64,000 bases of DNA from Marinobacter piscis (GTDB taxonomy: Bacteria; Pseudomonadota; Gammaproteobacteria; Pseudomonadales; Oleiphilaceae). Location: NCBI RefSeq assembly GCF_007671655.1, contig NZ_VCGX01000003.1, positions 1-64,000 on the forward strand, in the 5' to 3' direction. The notes below the pieces were generated by a model that worked only from the letters and a program-made list of their open reading frames with translations, was not told the DNA's origin and made no database searches. Position 1 is the stretch's first letter. The number at the start of each line of letters is the position of its first letter. Shown piece after piece: positions 1-8,547 of this stretch. The position numbers were made by a program, and so were the translations under genes.

Positions 1-62
1 ACAGGCCTGCGCCGATGGTAGTGTGGCATCTGCCCATGTGAGAGTAGGTCATCGTCAGACTC
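1..62 (+). rRNA. rrf: 5S ribosomal RNA, 3' end only
   Basis: The first ~62 bases align by eye with the 3' third of bacterial 5S rRNA: GATGGTAGTGTGG is followed by a GAGAGTAGGTCATC segment and the closing CAGACT. The 5' part lies outside the window. A terminator follows directly, so this is the end of an rRNA operon. The exact 3' end (about 58-63) is approximate. Confidence 0.88.
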
Positions 63-73
63 TTAATTAAGAA

Positions 74-107
74 AGCCCCGACAGCACCGCTGCCGGGGCT
101 TTTTTTT
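74..107 (+). terminator. Rho-independent terminator of the rRNA operon
   Basis: A 12-bp stem with one mismatch (AGCCCCGACAGC / GCTGCCGGGGCT, loop ACC) is followed by seven T residues. It sits immediately after the 5S rRNA 3' end and before the leuA promoter. Confidence 0.9.
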
Positions 108-110
108 GTC

Positions 111-119
111 TGGTATACT
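111..119 (+). promoter_or_regulatory. Extended -10 promoter candidate for leuA
   Basis: TGGTATACT matches the extended -10 form TGnTATAAT (5 of 6 in the hexamer). There is no clear -35, because that position falls in the rRNA terminator stem. Transcription would start near 126 and give a leader of about 30 nt, so no leu attenuator or leader peptide fits here. Confidence 0.45.
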
Positions 120-154
120 GCCCGGACAACATCAACTGCACAGGGGACAGCCCA

Positions 155-1705
155 ATGTCTGGCAACAATCATCTGGTTATATTCGACACCACTCTCCGCG
201 ACGGTGAGCAGAGCCCTGGTGCCACCATGAATAAAACGGAGAAACTTCAGATTGCCAGAGTGCTTGAGAAGCTTCGGGTTGACGTTATTGAAGCGGGCTT
301 CGCCATTGCCAGCCAGGGTGATTTTGAGGCGGTGAAGTCCATTGCAGAAACCATCAAGGATTCAACGATCTGCAGCCTCGCCCGGGCTCTGGATAAAGAT
401 ATAGACCGGGCGGCCGAGGCCATTCGCCCGGCGGAGCGAGGTCGAATCCATACCTTTATAGCCACTTCACCCATCCATATGCAGCACAAGCTGCAAATGC
501 AGCCAGACGAAGTGATTGAGCAGGCCGTCCGCTCTGTTAAGCGCGCCCGTGCCCATGTCAACGATGTAGAGTTCTCCTGTGAAGACGCCGGTCGCTCTGA
601 GCTGGATTTTCTGTGCCGGATAATCGAAGCGGCTATCGATGCCGGGGCCACAACCATCAACATTCCCGACACGGTTGGTTATGCCATTCCCGAGCAGTTT
701 GGTGAAACCATCCGGCAGTTGTTAAACCGCATTCCCAATGCGGATAAAGCAATCTTCTCTGTGCATTGTCACAACGACCTGGGTCTGGCTGTTGCTAACT
801 CGCTTGCAGCCGTAACCCAGGGTGCGCGGCAGATCGAGTGCACCATTAACGGTCTTGGTGAGCGCGCTGGTAATGCCGCACTTGAGGAGATCGTTATGGC
901 GGTCCGGACGCGGCAGGATCTGTTTGATATTGATACCCGCATCGATTCCCGCCATATTGTCCCGGCTTCACGTCTTGTTTCCACAATCACCGGCTTTCCG
1001 GTTCAGCCGAACAAGGCTATTGTTGGCGCGAACGCCTTTGCCCACGAATCAGGAATTCATCAGGACGGTGTCCTGAAACATCGTGAAACCTACGAAATCA
1101 TGCGTGCCGAAGATGTGGGCTGGCATACCAACAGCCTTGTTCTTGGCAAGCACTCAGGTCGTAATGCCTTCCGCTCCCGGCTGCTGGAGCTTGGGATTCA
1201 GTTTGAGACAGAAACAGAGCTGAACGAAGCGTTTGCCCGGTTCAAGGCATTGGCAGACCTCAAGCATGAGATTTTCGATGAGGATCTGCAGGCGATTGCC
1301 AGTGATACTCGCCAGCAGGAGGAAGAGGGGCGTTATCGCCTGGTGTGCCTTAAAGTTGGTTCCGAAACAGGCGTTGTGCCCCGGGCCAGCCTGACCCTGT
1401 CTGTGGACGGAAAAGAGCACACGGTTGAGGCGGAAGGCAGTGGTCCCGTGGATGCAGCCTTTACCGCCATCGAATCACTGGTCGATTCCGGCTGTAACCT
1501 GCAGTTGTATTCCGTCAACAATATAACCAGTGGCACAGATGCCCAGGGGGAAGTGACGGTGCGACTGGAACGTGGCGGTCGTATTGTTAATGGAATTGGT
1601 GCTGATACAGATATTATTATTGCCTCCGCAAAAGCCTACGTTGAGGCGCTTAACCTGGTTACCCGGGGTGGTATACGGCATCACCCCCAGGTTGCAGATG
1701 TTTGA
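155..1705 (+). CDS. leuA: 2-isopropylmalate synthase
   Basis: Catalyses the first committed step of leucine synthesis, condensing acetyl-CoA with 2-oxoisovalerate in the cytosol. The 516-aa protein opens with the family signature [15 protein letters not shown] (residues 11-25). It has the metal-binding HCHNDLGLA motif in the TIM barrel near residue 205 and [15 protein letters not shown] before the linker. A C-terminal leucine-binding regulatory domain runs from about residue 390 ([24 protein letters not shown] region). The length matches the long LeuA type found in E. coli and other bacteria. ATG 155 has AGGGGACAG just upstream. The stop is followed directly by the ATG of the next gene, but the function of that gene suggests the adjacency is positional. 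Feedback inhibition by leucine is expected from the family. Confidence 0.97.
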   Translation: MSGNNHLVIFDTTLRDGEQSPGATMNKTEKLQIARVLEKLRVDVIEAGFAIASQGDFEAVKSIAETIKDSTICSLARALDKDIDRAAEAIRPAERGRIHTFIATSPIHMQHKLQMQPDEVIEQAVRSVKRARAHVNDVEFSCEDAGRSELDFLCRIIEAAIDAGATTINIPDTVGYAIPEQFGETIRQLLNRIPNADKAIFSVHCHNDLGLAVANSLAAVTQGARQIECTINGLGERAGNAALEEIVMAVRTRQDLFDIDTRIDSRHIVPASRLVSTITGFPVQPNKAIVGANAFAHESGIHQDGVLKHRETYEIMRAEDVGWHTNSLVLGKHSGRNAFRSRLLELGIQFETETELNEAFARFKALADLKHEIFDEDLQAIASDTRQQEEEGRYRLVCLKVGSETGVVPRASLTLSVDGKEHTVEAEGSGPVDAAFTAIESLVDSGCNLQLYSVNNITSGTDAQGEVTVRLERGGRIVNGIGADTDIIIASAKAYVEALNLVTRGGIRHHPQVADV

Positions 1706-2482
1706 ATGATTCATACTGAAGAGCAGAGACAGTTTTATCTCGGAGTTGCTGGCATACGCATGTGGTATGCCCGTGAGCCGTTGCCCGGTGCTGCGCCCAG
1801 TCCGGAGTTTGTGTTTCCGGAACCGGAGCCTGTAGCCGCACCTCATGAGGGCGGGCTCACCAGCCCGGTCGCCGAGCCTGCAAGGCCTGCACAGCCTGTG
1901 CCAGATCCGCAGGGAGCAAAACGGATAGCCAGTCTCCAGGCCTTAATGGAGAGTGAAACCAAAACTGCAAAGGCAGCGGCTTCGGACGACCGCCCAGTGC
2001 CCGCCGAGACTCAGCCCGAAGAGGCTCCTCCGGCATTGACCCGAGAGCAGGAGGAGCCGGATCTGACCCTTGATCTGGGTATTTTTACCGGCGCGGGGCA
2101 TGTTCTGGTGGCGCACCTTTCCAATGAGGCAAGTCTTCAGCTCCAGGAAAGCCTGGCCGCAAACATACTCAGGAGTCTCGGGGAACGGCAGTTGGAGCCC
2201 CTTAAAAGGATTGGCTGGCCGGTCTTCAACAACCGGCTTGTGCCCGGGAGCTCACTCTCTGACCTCCAGGCTGTTATACAGCCAATCTGTACCGGCATTC
2301 GGGAGAAAGTAGTCATTGTCATTGGTGCCAGCACTGATGAAGCTGAATCACCGTCTTGGCTTACACAGGCGCTGGGGCGCAACCCTGATGTGAATTTTGG
2401 CCGCTCCCTGGCCGACCTTGCCAGTAACCCGGCCGAGAAGCGCCTGTTGTGGAAAAAGCTTAAACCTTTGGTTGCGACCTGA
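1706..2482 (+). CDS. holD: Candidate DNA polymerase III psi subunit (HolD-like), with a proline-rich insert
   Basis: This 258-aa protein would usually be called hypothetical. Three things point to HolD, the clamp-loader psi subunit that links chi and SSB to tau/gamma. (1) It directly precedes rimI, as holD does in E. coli, and prfC follows. (2) The N-terminus (RQFYLGVAGIRMWYAREP, residues 8-25) resembles the E. coli psi start, where a GITQW motif sits at the same place and binds the clamp loader. (3) The C-terminus (SLADLASNPAEKRLLWKKL, residues 234-252) resembles the conserved LTDLRANP...LW end of E. coli psi. Between them lies a Pro/Glu/Ala-rich stretch (about 30-120) that makes the protein nearly twice the E. 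coli length. Diverged psi proteins are known from pseudomonads. The alignment was made from memory, so the call is good but not certain. It starts at the base after the leuA stop. Confidence 0.68.
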   Translation: MIHTEEQRQFYLGVAGIRMWYAREPLPGAAPSPEFVFPEPEPVAAPHEGGLTSPVAEPARPAQPVPDPQGAKRIASLQALMESETKTAKAAASDDRPVPAETQPEEAPPALTREQEEPDLTLDLGIFTGAGHVLVAHLSNEASLQLQESLAANILRSLGERQLEPLKRIGWPVFNNRLVPGSSLSDLQAVIQPICTGIREKVVIVIGASTDEAESPSWLTQALGRNPDVNFGRSLADLASNPAEKRLLWKKLKPLVAT

Positions 2483-2970
2483 TGTGTACTCAAGAGGACT
2501 TCAGTGCGGACCTTGCAGGGGTGAGCGTGGCTCTGCGCCCCCTGAGTCCGGACAATATACCTGACATGCTCGAGATCGAACGCCTCGGGCACTCCCATCC
2601 CTGGACAGAGGGGATCTTTTCTGACTGTTTCAAGCCCGGGTATTTACTCTCAGGTGCCTGGTTTGGTGAAAGGCTGGTCGGATACGCGGTCGTCGCTTAT
2701 ATGTTTGACGAGGCGCACCTGCTGAATATTTGTGTCCATCCGGATACTCGCGGCCATGGTGTGGGGCGGCAACTGCTGCGTCACGTCATCCAGAGTGCCC
2801 GTTCTGAAGACATGAGCGAGGTTCTTCTGGAGGTCCGGATCAGCAACAAGGCGGCGAGTAAGCTGTACCAGAAGGAAGGGTTTGAGGAAATAGGGCGCCG
2901 CCCAGGGTACTATCCTGCCGCGTCCGGCCGCGAAGACGCCAGAGTGATGTCTTTGCTCCTGTACCCGTAA
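2482..2970 (+). CDS. rimI: Ribosomal protein bS18 alanine N-acetyltransferase
   Basis: GNAT-fold acetyltransferase that acetylates the N-terminal alanine of ribosomal protein bS18. The 162-aa sequence carries the RimI hallmarks: HPWTEGIF near residue 40, the acetyl-CoA loop CVHPDTRGHGVGRQLL near 93-108, and LEVRISNKAASKLYQKEGF followed by GRRPGYYP near 120-145. Its ATG shares one base with the holD-like stop (TGATG), which implies translational coupling. E. coli has the same holD-rimI pairing. No promoter is visible between leuA and this gene. Confidence 0.93.
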   Translation: MCTQEDFSADLAGVSVALRPLSPDNIPDMLEIERLGHSHPWTEGIFSDCFKPGYLLSGAWFGERLVGYAVVAYMFDEAHLLNICVHPDTRGHGVGRQLLRHVIQSARSEDMSEVLLEVRISNKAASKLYQKEGFEEIGRRPGYYPAASGREDARVMSLLLYP

Positions 2971-2987
2971 AAGCGGGTGCTTTCTGT

Positions 2988-3016
2988 TCGCGTAATCCCC
3001 GCTTAGCCCTTATAAT
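2988..3016 (+). promoter_or_regulatory. Promoter candidate for prfC
   Basis: A perfect -10 hexamer TATAAT lies at 3011-3016, 41 bases before the prfC ATG. The -35 is weak (TCGCGT at 2988-2993 with 17-bp spacing). A short inverted repeat (AAGCGGG 2971-2977 / CCCGCTT 2998-3004) overlaps the region but has no T tract. Confidence 0.42.
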
Positions 3017-3057
3017 GTCGCCCTTCCCGAACACTTGACGCAGGTTGCTCTTCGACT

Positions 3058-4638
3058 ATGTCTCAGCTCTCCCAGGAAGTGGCTAAACGCCGCACCTTTG
3101 CCATTATTTCACACCCGGACGCTGGTAAAACCACAATTACCGAAAAGGTACTGTTATTCGGGCATGCCTTGCAAAAGGCTGGCACCGTCAAAGGGAAAAA
3201 GTCCGGTCAGCATGCCAAGTCTGACTGGATGGAAATGGAGAAAGAGCGGGGGATTTCAGTAACCACATCGGTGATGCAGTTTCCTTATAGCGACAAACTG
3301 GTAAACCTGCTTGATACGCCGGGCCACGAAGACTTTTCGGAAGATACCTACCGCACACTCACAGCGGTGGATGCCTGCCTGATGGTAATCGACAGCGCCA
3401 AGGGTGTTGAGGATCGTACCATCAAGCTAATGGAAGTGACCCGCCTTCGGGACACGCCTATTCTTACGTTCATGAACAAGCTGGACCGGGATACCCGTGA
3501 CCCCATCGAGCTTATGGACGAGGTAGAAGAGGTTCTTGAAATTGCCTGTGCGCCGGTAACCTGGCCTATTGGTATGGGCAAGAGTTTTAAAGGCGTTTAT
3601 CACCTGCTTCGGGATGAGGTTATTCTGTACCAAAGCGGTCAGGGCCATACGATCCAGGAAACCCGTATCATCAGTGGACTGGACAACCCGGAACTTGATG
3701 AGGCCATTGGCCCATACGCCAGTGAACTGCGTGATGAGGTCGAGCTGGTCAAGGGCGCTTCTCATGAGTTCGATCAGGAAGCCTTTCTGGCCGGTGAGCT
3801 GACCCCCGTGTTTTTCGGGACTGCGCTGGGAAATTTTGGTGTTGACCATATGCTGGACGGACTGGTCGATTGGGCGCCCAGCCCCCAGCCAAGGGAAACA
3901 GACCTGCGAGTAGTGCAGCCCGATGACCCGGGCTTTTCCGGCTTTGTGTTCAAGATACAGGCGAACATGGATCCGCAGCACCGGGATCGCGTGGCATTTT
4001 TACGTATCGTTTCCGGCAAGTACAGCCAGGGAATGAAAGCGCGCCACGTGCGGATCGGCAAGGATGTGCGCTTCTCCGATGCCCTCACTTTCATGGCCGG
4101 TGACCGTGGTCATGCGACGGAAGCCTTTGCGGGGGATATCATCGGTCTGCATAACCACGGCACCATTCAGCTGGGTGACACCTTTACGGCCGGCGAGGAC
4201 ATGAAGTTCACCGGGATTCCGAATTTTGCGCCGGAACTGTTCCGTCGTATACGGCTCAAAGACCCGTTGAAGGCCAAGCAGTTGCAGAAGGGCCTGATAC
4301 AGCTATCGGAAGAGGGGGCGGTTCAGGTATTCCGTCCTTTGCGCAATAATGATCTGATTGTTGGTGCCGTAGGGGTTTTGCAGTTTGATGTGGTGGTCAG
4401 CCGCTTGAAGACCGAGTACAAGGTTGAGGCTATTTATGAGCCAATCAATGTCGCCACAGCACGCTGGGTAACCTGTGCCGACGAGCGTAAACTTGAGGAG
4501 TTTCAGCGCAAGAACAATGATAATCTTGCGCTCGATGGGGGTGACCGGCTGGCGTATATTGCGCCCACTATGGTCAACCTCAACCTGGCGCAGGAACGGT
4601 ACCCGGATGTGGAGTTCCATAAAACCCGGGAGCATTGA
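3058..4638 (+). CDS. prfC: Peptide chain release factor 3
   Basis: RF3 is a GTPase that recycles RF1/RF2 from the ribosome after peptide release. The 526-aa length is the normal size. G1 is SHPDAGKTT (residues 18-26), the switch II region is [20 protein letters not shown] and G4 is NKLDRD. The EF-Tu-like second domain and the RF3-specific C-terminal domain follow. ATG 3058 is chosen because [20 protein letters not shown] matches the usual RF3 start. The gene ends 22 bases before the TatD-like gene, as part of a holD-rimI-prfC-tatD block reminiscent of the E. coli holD-rimI-yjjG-prfC-yjjV region. Confidence 0.97.
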   Translation: MSQLSQEVAKRRTFAIISHPDAGKTTITEKVLLFGHALQKAGTVKGKKSGQHAKSDWMEMEKERGISVTTSVMQFPYSDKLVNLLDTPGHEDFSEDTYRTLTAVDACLMVIDSAKGVEDRTIKLMEVTRLRDTPILTFMNKLDRDTRDPIELMDEVEEVLEIACAPVTWPIGMGKSFKGVYHLLRDEVILYQSGQGHTIQETRIISGLDNPELDEAIGPYASELRDEVELVKGASHEFDQEAFLAGELTPVFFGTALGNFGVDHMLDGLVDWAPSPQPRETDLRVVQPDDPGFSGFVFKIQANMDPQHRDRVAFLRIVSGKYSQGMKARHVRIGKDVRFSDALTFMAGDRGHATEAFAGDIIGLHNHGTIQLGDTFTAGEDMKFTGIPNFAPELFRRIRLKDPLKAKQLQKGLIQLSEEGAVQVFRPLRNNDLIVGAVGVLQFDVVVSRLKTEYKVEAIYEPINVATARWVTCADERKLEEFQRKNNDNLALDGGDRLAYIAPTMVNLNLAQERYPDVEFHKTREH

Positions 4639-4660
4639 TCCTGCTATTGCGGAGTCAGAT

Positions 4661-5434
4661 GTGAAACTGGTGGATGCCCATTGCCATTTTGACTTTCCCC
4701 GGTTTGACGGGTGTCGTAAAAGTGAGCTTGTGACCGCAGCCGGAAAAGGCGTTGCGGGCCTGGTAATTCCAGGCGTGCGCCGGCCTGACTGGCTGCGGGT
4801 TCAGGAGACAGCCAGCGAGCACAACGGTCTTTATTATTGCCTGGGCATACACCCCTGGTATATCTCGGAGCACTCCGAAGCGGATCTTGAGTATCTTGAA
4901 CAGGTTTTGCGGGAGAAGCCCGAGGGCTGTATAGCGGTCGGGGAGTGCGGGCTGGATCGACTGCATGGCAGTATGGACGAGCAGCATCCCTGGTTTGAAG
5001 CCCAGGCAAAACTCTCGGCGCGGGTTGATTTACCCCTGGTGATCCACTCGGTCAGAGCCCACGATGAAGTACACGCCTTGCTCCGGCGTATAAACTGGAG
5101 TGGCCGGGGGCTGGTACATGGCTTTTCCGGGAGTTATCAGCAGGCGGCAAAGCTGGTCGATCTAGGCTGTTTTATTGGAGTGGGAGGCGTAATTACTCAC
5201 GCCCGGGCAAAGAAAACCCGTGACACAATTGCGCGCTTGCCTCTCGAAGCACTGGTGCTGGAGACAGATGCGCCGGATATGGCGCCGGCGGGAGTGGCGG
5301 CCGGTATGAACTCTCCGGTCTATCTGCCTGATATTCTGGCCTCTCTTTCCGAGGTTAGGGGGCAGTCTCCGGAGCAGCTGGCGCCCGTGTTACTGAAGAA
5401 CACGCAGCGGCTTTACGGGGCAGATCTGTGGTGA
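4661..5434 (+). CDS. TatD-family metal-dependent hydrolase (YjjV-like)
   Basis: This metal-dependent amidohydrolase-fold protein belongs to the TatD DNase family; the physiological substrate of the YjjV branch is not settled. The frame is open further upstream inside prfC, but homology begins at VKLVDAHCHFDF, so the GTG at 4661 with GGAG at 4651 is taken as the start, giving 257 aa. Metal ligands are visible: HxH at residues 7-9, the Glu in GECGLD, the His in VIHSVRAHDEV, the His in VHGFSGS, and the Asp in LETDAPD. The position after prfC parallels yjjV in E. coli. The gene could also be labelled tatD. Confidence 0.9.
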   Translation: MKLVDAHCHFDFPRFDGCRKSELVTAAGKGVAGLVIPGVRRPDWLRVQETASEHNGLYYCLGIHPWYISEHSEADLEYLEQVLREKPEGCIAVGECGLDRLHGSMDEQHPWFEAQAKLSARVDLPLVIHSVRAHDEVHALLRRINWSGRGLVHGFSGSYQQAAKLVDLGCFIGVGGVITHARAKKTRDTIARLPLEALVLETDAPDMAPAGVAAGMNSPVYLPDILASLSEVRGQSPEQLAPVLLKNTQRLYGADLW

Positions 5435-5465
5435 AGGCCTGCGAAGAAAACTGTGCAGGGCGGGG

Positions 5466-5494
5466 TTGGTTTTAGCGATGCCTTCGGGTATACT
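5466..5494 (+). promoter_or_regulatory. Promoter of rplM-rpsI
   Basis: TTGGTT (5466-5471) and TATACT (5489-5494) are separated by exactly 17 bp, 150 bases before rplM. It lies in the gap after the TatD-family gene. Confidence 0.6.
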
Positions 5495-5500
5495 TCGCGC

Positions 5501-5643
5501 CCTGGCTTTTCAAGGCGATGCCGCTATCTCAGCCCCGAATAGCGTCACTGCCACAAATTACAGGTACAGAACTTCTTCCGGTTGTTTTATTCTTCCGGAG
5601 GTAGTTTTAACGTTTCTTTTTTATAGCGTTCAAGGCGGAATCA
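5501..5643 (+). promoter_or_regulatory. Long rplM 5' leader with repeated TTCTTCCGG
   Basis: Given the promoter above, the mRNA leader would be about 140 nt. It contains two direct copies of TTCTTCCGG (5573-5581 and 5590-5598) and a U-rich stretch before the start codon. In E. coli, L13 represses its own rplM-rpsI mRNA through the leader. Whether this leader folds to do the same is inference. Confidence 0.35.
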
Positions 5644-6072
5644 ATGAAGACTCTGAGTGCGAAACCAGAAAGCGTAACGCGTGACTGGTACGTTGTAGAC
5701 GCAGCCGGCAAGACGCTGGGTCGTCTGTCAACCGAAATCGCCCGTCGTCTGCGGGGCAAGCATAAGCCTGAGTATACCCCTCATGTAGACACCGGCGATT
5801 ACATTGTTGTGATCAATGCAAGCCAGGTGCGGGTTACCGGCAATAAGTCATCTGATAAGATGTACTACAGCCATACCGGCTTTCCGGGTGGAATCAAGTC
5901 CATCAACTTCGAGAAGCTGGTTGACAAGGCGCCTGAGCAGGTCATTCAAAAGTCTGTAAAAGGCATGCTTCCGAAAGGCCCGCTTGGCCGTGCCATGTTC
6001 AAGAAGCTGAAAATCTATGCCGGCGCTGAGCATCCTCACGCAGCCCAGCAGCCCAAAGAACTCGACATTTAA
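5644..6072 (+). CDS. rplM: 50S ribosomal protein L13 (uL13)
   Basis: An early-assembling protein of the large ribosomal subunit, 142 aa, the same length as in E. coli. Recognisable features are the N-terminal [20 protein letters not shown], the central [18 protein letters not shown], the [12 protein letters not shown] segment and the [20 protein letters not shown] block near residues 105-125. AAGGCGGAATCA precedes the ATG. It is followed 12 bases later by rpsI, the near-universal bacterial pair. Confidence 0.98.
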   Translation: MKTLSAKPESVTRDWYVVDAAGKTLGRLSTEIARRLRGKHKPEYTPHVDTGDYIVVINASQVRVTGNKSSDKMYYSHTGFPGGIKSINFEKLVDKAPEQVIQKSVKGMLPKGPLGRAMFKKLKIYAGAEHPHAAQQPKELDI

Positions 6073-6084
6073 CGGAAGGCGGAT

Positions 6085-6477
6085 ATGTCTGTAGCACAAA
6101 ATTACGGTACCGGTCGCCGCAAACGGTCCACGGCTCGGGTGTTTATCAAGCCGGGAAGCGGTAATATTTCTATCAACGGTCGTTCCATCGAAGACTTTTT
6201 CGGTCGTGAGACGCTGCGCATGATTGTGCGTCAGCCTCTGATGGCGTCTGACTCTGTTGAGCGTTTTGACATCAACATCACCGTTCAGGGTGGTGGAAGC
6301 AGTGGTCAGGCAGGCGCAATCCGCCACGGCCTGACCCGTGCCCTGATGGAATACGACGAGACACTGCGTCCGGTCATGCGCAGCGAGGGTTATGTAACCC
6401 GTGATGCTCGTGCAGTTGAGCGGAAGAAGGTTGGTCTGCGGAAGGCGCGTAAGCGTCCTCAGTTCTCCAAGCGTTAA
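6085..6477 (+). CDS. rpsI: 30S ribosomal protein S9 (uS9)
   Basis: A small-subunit protein whose C-terminal tail reaches the P-site tRNA. The 130-aa length matches E. coli. It has the family signature [19 protein letters not shown] (residues 72-90) and the basic tail [17 protein letters not shown] ending in Lys-Arg. ATG 6085 is preceded by GGAAGGCGG. It is co-transcribed with rplM and closed by a strong terminator 20 bases after the stop. Confidence 0.98.
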   Translation: MSVAQNYGTGRRKRSTARVFIKPGSGNISINGRSIEDFFGRETLRMIVRQPLMASDSVERFDINITVQGGGSSGQAGAIRHGLTRALMEYDETLRPVMRSEGYVTRDARAVERKKVGLRKARKRPQFSKR

Positions 6478-6496
6478 TACGCTGGCGCAGATTCCG

Positions 6497-6527
6497 AAAA
6501 ACCCGGCTTTTATGGCCGGGTTTTTTG
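6497..6527 (+). terminator. Rho-independent terminator after rpsI
   Basis: AAAACCCGGC (6498-6507) pairs with GCCGGGTTTT (6515-6524) around a 7-nt loop and runs into a T-rich tract. It separates the ribosomal operon from petABC. Confidence 0.88.
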
Positions 6528-6718
6528 TTTCAGAATCAATGAAGTCGGAAATTGATCTGAAGCAGAGAAGAGGCTCTGCCAGCGGCTTTACGACTTGTAA
6601 GGGGCCGGTAATTTCATTACCATTTGAGCGCTTATATTTTTGAGATGTGAAGTCCTTTTCGATGCACACTGTCGGCGTTCTGGCGGGTTGTGACATCGCC
6701 TGATGGGAGAAAACCATA

Positions 6719-7315
6719 ATGAATAATGGCGACGTGAGCCAAGGTCGACGCCGATTCCTGATCGGTGCTACGGCCGCGGTCGGTGGAGTCGGCGTCGTCG
6801 GTGCGGCAGTTCCTTTCGTGGCATCCTGGAATCCCAGTGCCAAAGCGGAGGCGGCAGGCGCACCGGTAACCGTCAATATCAATAAGATTGAGCCAGGTCA
6901 GCAGATCACCGTCGAGTGGCGGGGTAAGCCGGTCTGGATTATTCGGCGTACACCGGAAATGCTCGAAAACATTGAGGAGCTGACACCCCGGCTGAAAGAT
7001 CCGGAATCGACAGAAGCCAGTCAGCAGCCGGAGTATATTTCGGGTGCCTACCGTTCCCTGAAGCCGGAGTTTATCGTGCTTGTAGGGATTTGTACGCACC
7101 TGGGCTGTGTACCAACCTACCGTCCGGAAGTGGCCCCGGCAGATTTGGGCGAAGAGTGGCTGGGTGGACTGTTCTGCCCCTGTCATGGCTCCAAATTTGA
7201 TCTGGCAGGGCGTGTCTTTACCGGGCAGCCGGCACCTCTGAACCTTGAGGTTCCGCCCTACCGGTATGACAGCGACACGACCCTGACAGTTGGTCTTGAT
7301 CCGGAGGCAGCGTAA
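6719..7315 (+). CDS. petA: Ubiquinol-cytochrome c reductase, Rieske iron-sulfur subunit
   Basis: The [2Fe-2S] subunit of the bc1 complex (complex III), which takes one electron from ubiquinol and passes it to cytochrome c1. The 198-aa protein has a twin-arginine type N-terminus (QGRRRFLIG, residues 9-16) followed by a hydrophobic anchor (about 13-37), so Tat-dependent membrane insertion is expected. Both cluster-binding boxes are intact: CTHLGC (125-130) and CPCHGS (153-158), with the GxPAPxNLEVPPY Pro loop after them. It is first in a petA-petB-petC operon in which stop and start codons share a base. The 240-bp gap upstream holds the rpsI terminator; I see no convincing promoter hexamer pair there. 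Confidence 0.97.
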   Translation: MNNGDVSQGRRRFLIGATAAVGGVGVVGAAVPFVASWNPSAKAEAAGAPVTVNINKIEPGQQITVEWRGKPVWIIRRTPEMLENIEELTPRLKDPESTEASQQPEYISGAYRSLKPEFIVLVGICTHLGCVPTYRPEVAPADLGEEWLGGLFCPCHGSKFDLAGRVFTGQPAPLNLEVPPYRYDSDTTLTVGLDPEAA

Positions 7316-8547
7316 TGCAAAAACTTCTGAATTGGGTAGATGAGCGGCTACCGGTCGTCGAAGCCTGGAATAAACACCTGGCGAAATATTACGCTCCGAA
7401 AAACTTCAACATCTGGTATTTTTTCGGCTCCCTGGCAATGCTGGTTCTGGTTAACCAGCTGATCACCGGGATCTGGCTGACTATGAGCTACAACCCCACG
7501 GGTGAGGGTGCCTTTGCCTCCGTCGAATACATCATGCGTGATGTGCAGTGGGGCTGGCTCTTGCGTTACCTGCACTCCACAGGGGCGTCAGCCTTCTTCA
7601 TTGTGGTGTACCTCCACATGTTCCGGGGGCTGATGTACGGTTCGTACCAGAAGCCCCGTGAGCTGATCTGGCTGTTCGGTATGCTGATTTATCTGGTGCT
7701 GATGGCAGAAGCGTTCATGGGCTATCTGCTGCCCTGGGGCCAGATGTCCTACTGGGGTGCCCAGGTTATCGTAAACCTGTTCGGCGCTATCCCGGTGATC
7801 GGTGACGATCTGTCGCTGTGGATTCGTGGTGATTACCTGATATCCGGTATTACCCTGAACCGCTTCTTCGCACTGCACGTGGTTGCACTTCCGATCGTAC
7901 TGCTTGGTCTGGTTGTTCTGCACATCCTGGCCCTGCACGAAGTAGGTTCTAACAACCCGGACGGTATCGAGATCAAAAAGAACAAGGATGAAAACGGAAT
8001 CCCCAAAGATGGTATCCCGTTCCACCCTTACTACACTGTGCACGACCTGGTGGGTGTTGCGGTGTTCTTCTTTATCTTCTTTATTGTGGTGTTCTTCTTC
8101 CCGGAAATGGGCGGGCTGTTCATCGAGAAACCGAACTTTGAACCGGCGAACTCCCTGAAGACGCCTGAGCACATTGCTCCTGTGTGGTACTTCACGCCTT
8201 TCTACGCCATGCTGCGGGCGGTCACGGTGGACCTGTTCGGACTACCGGCCAAGTTCTGGGGTGTGGTTGTTATGGGTGGTGCCATCGCCATTCTGTTTGT
8301 GCTGCCCTGGCTTGACAGAAGCCCGGTACGTTCTATCCGCTACAAAGGCTGGCTGAGCAAAATTGCTCTGGCAATCTTCGCTGTCAGCTTTGTGATCCTG
8401 GGGTACCTGGGCATTGTTCCTGCAACTGAAGGTCGTACGCTTGTGGCCCAGATCCTGACGGTCCTGTACTTCCTCTACTTCATTCTGATGCCGTTTTATA
8501 CGCGCATGGAGAAAACCAAGCCAGTACCAGAGAGGGTGACAGGGTAA
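7315..8547 (+). CDS. petB: Cytochrome b of the bc1 complex
   Basis: The integral membrane subunit with the two b hemes and both quinone sites. It has 410 aa with about eight transmembrane helices. The four heme ligands appear as two pairs in helices B and D: H87/H101 (YLHSTG, YLHMFRG) and H188/H203 (ALHVV, VLHILALH). The Qo-site loop reads PVWY (residues 289-292), where mitochondria have PEWY. The start ATG overlaps the last base of petA (TAATG) and the stop overlaps petC the same way, so the three subunits are translationally coupled. Confidence 0.97.
   Translation: MQKLLNWVDERLPVVEAWNKHLAKYYAPKNFNIWYFFGSLAMLVLVNQLITGIWLTMSYNPTGEGAFASVEYIMRDVQWGWLLRYLHSTGASAFFIVVYLHMFRGLMYGSYQKPRELIWLFGMLIYLVLMAEAFMGYLLPWGQMSYWGAQVIVNLFGAIPVIGDDLSLWIRGDYLISGITLNRFFALHVVALPIVLLGLVVLHILALHEVGSNNPDGIEIKKNKDENGIPKDGIPFHPYYTVHDLVGVAVFFFIFFIVVFFFPEMGGLFIEKPNFEPANSLKTPEHIAPVWYFTPFYAMLRAVTVDLFGLPAKFWGVVVMGGAIAILFVLPWLDRSPVRSIRYKGWLSKIALAIFAVSFVILGYLGIVPATEGRTLVAQILTVLYFLYFILMPFYTRMEKTKPVPERVTG

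Noticed and set aside
2971..3004. Inverted repeat AAGCGGG/CCCGCTT as a terminator between rimI and prfC
   Set aside because: Loop of about 20 nt and no T tract; more likely chance or part of the prfC promoter region.
5848..6882. 344-codon minus-strand frame across rplM-rpsI and the petA start
   Set aside because: Antisense to two ribosomal protein genes, a terminator and petA; no domain seen.
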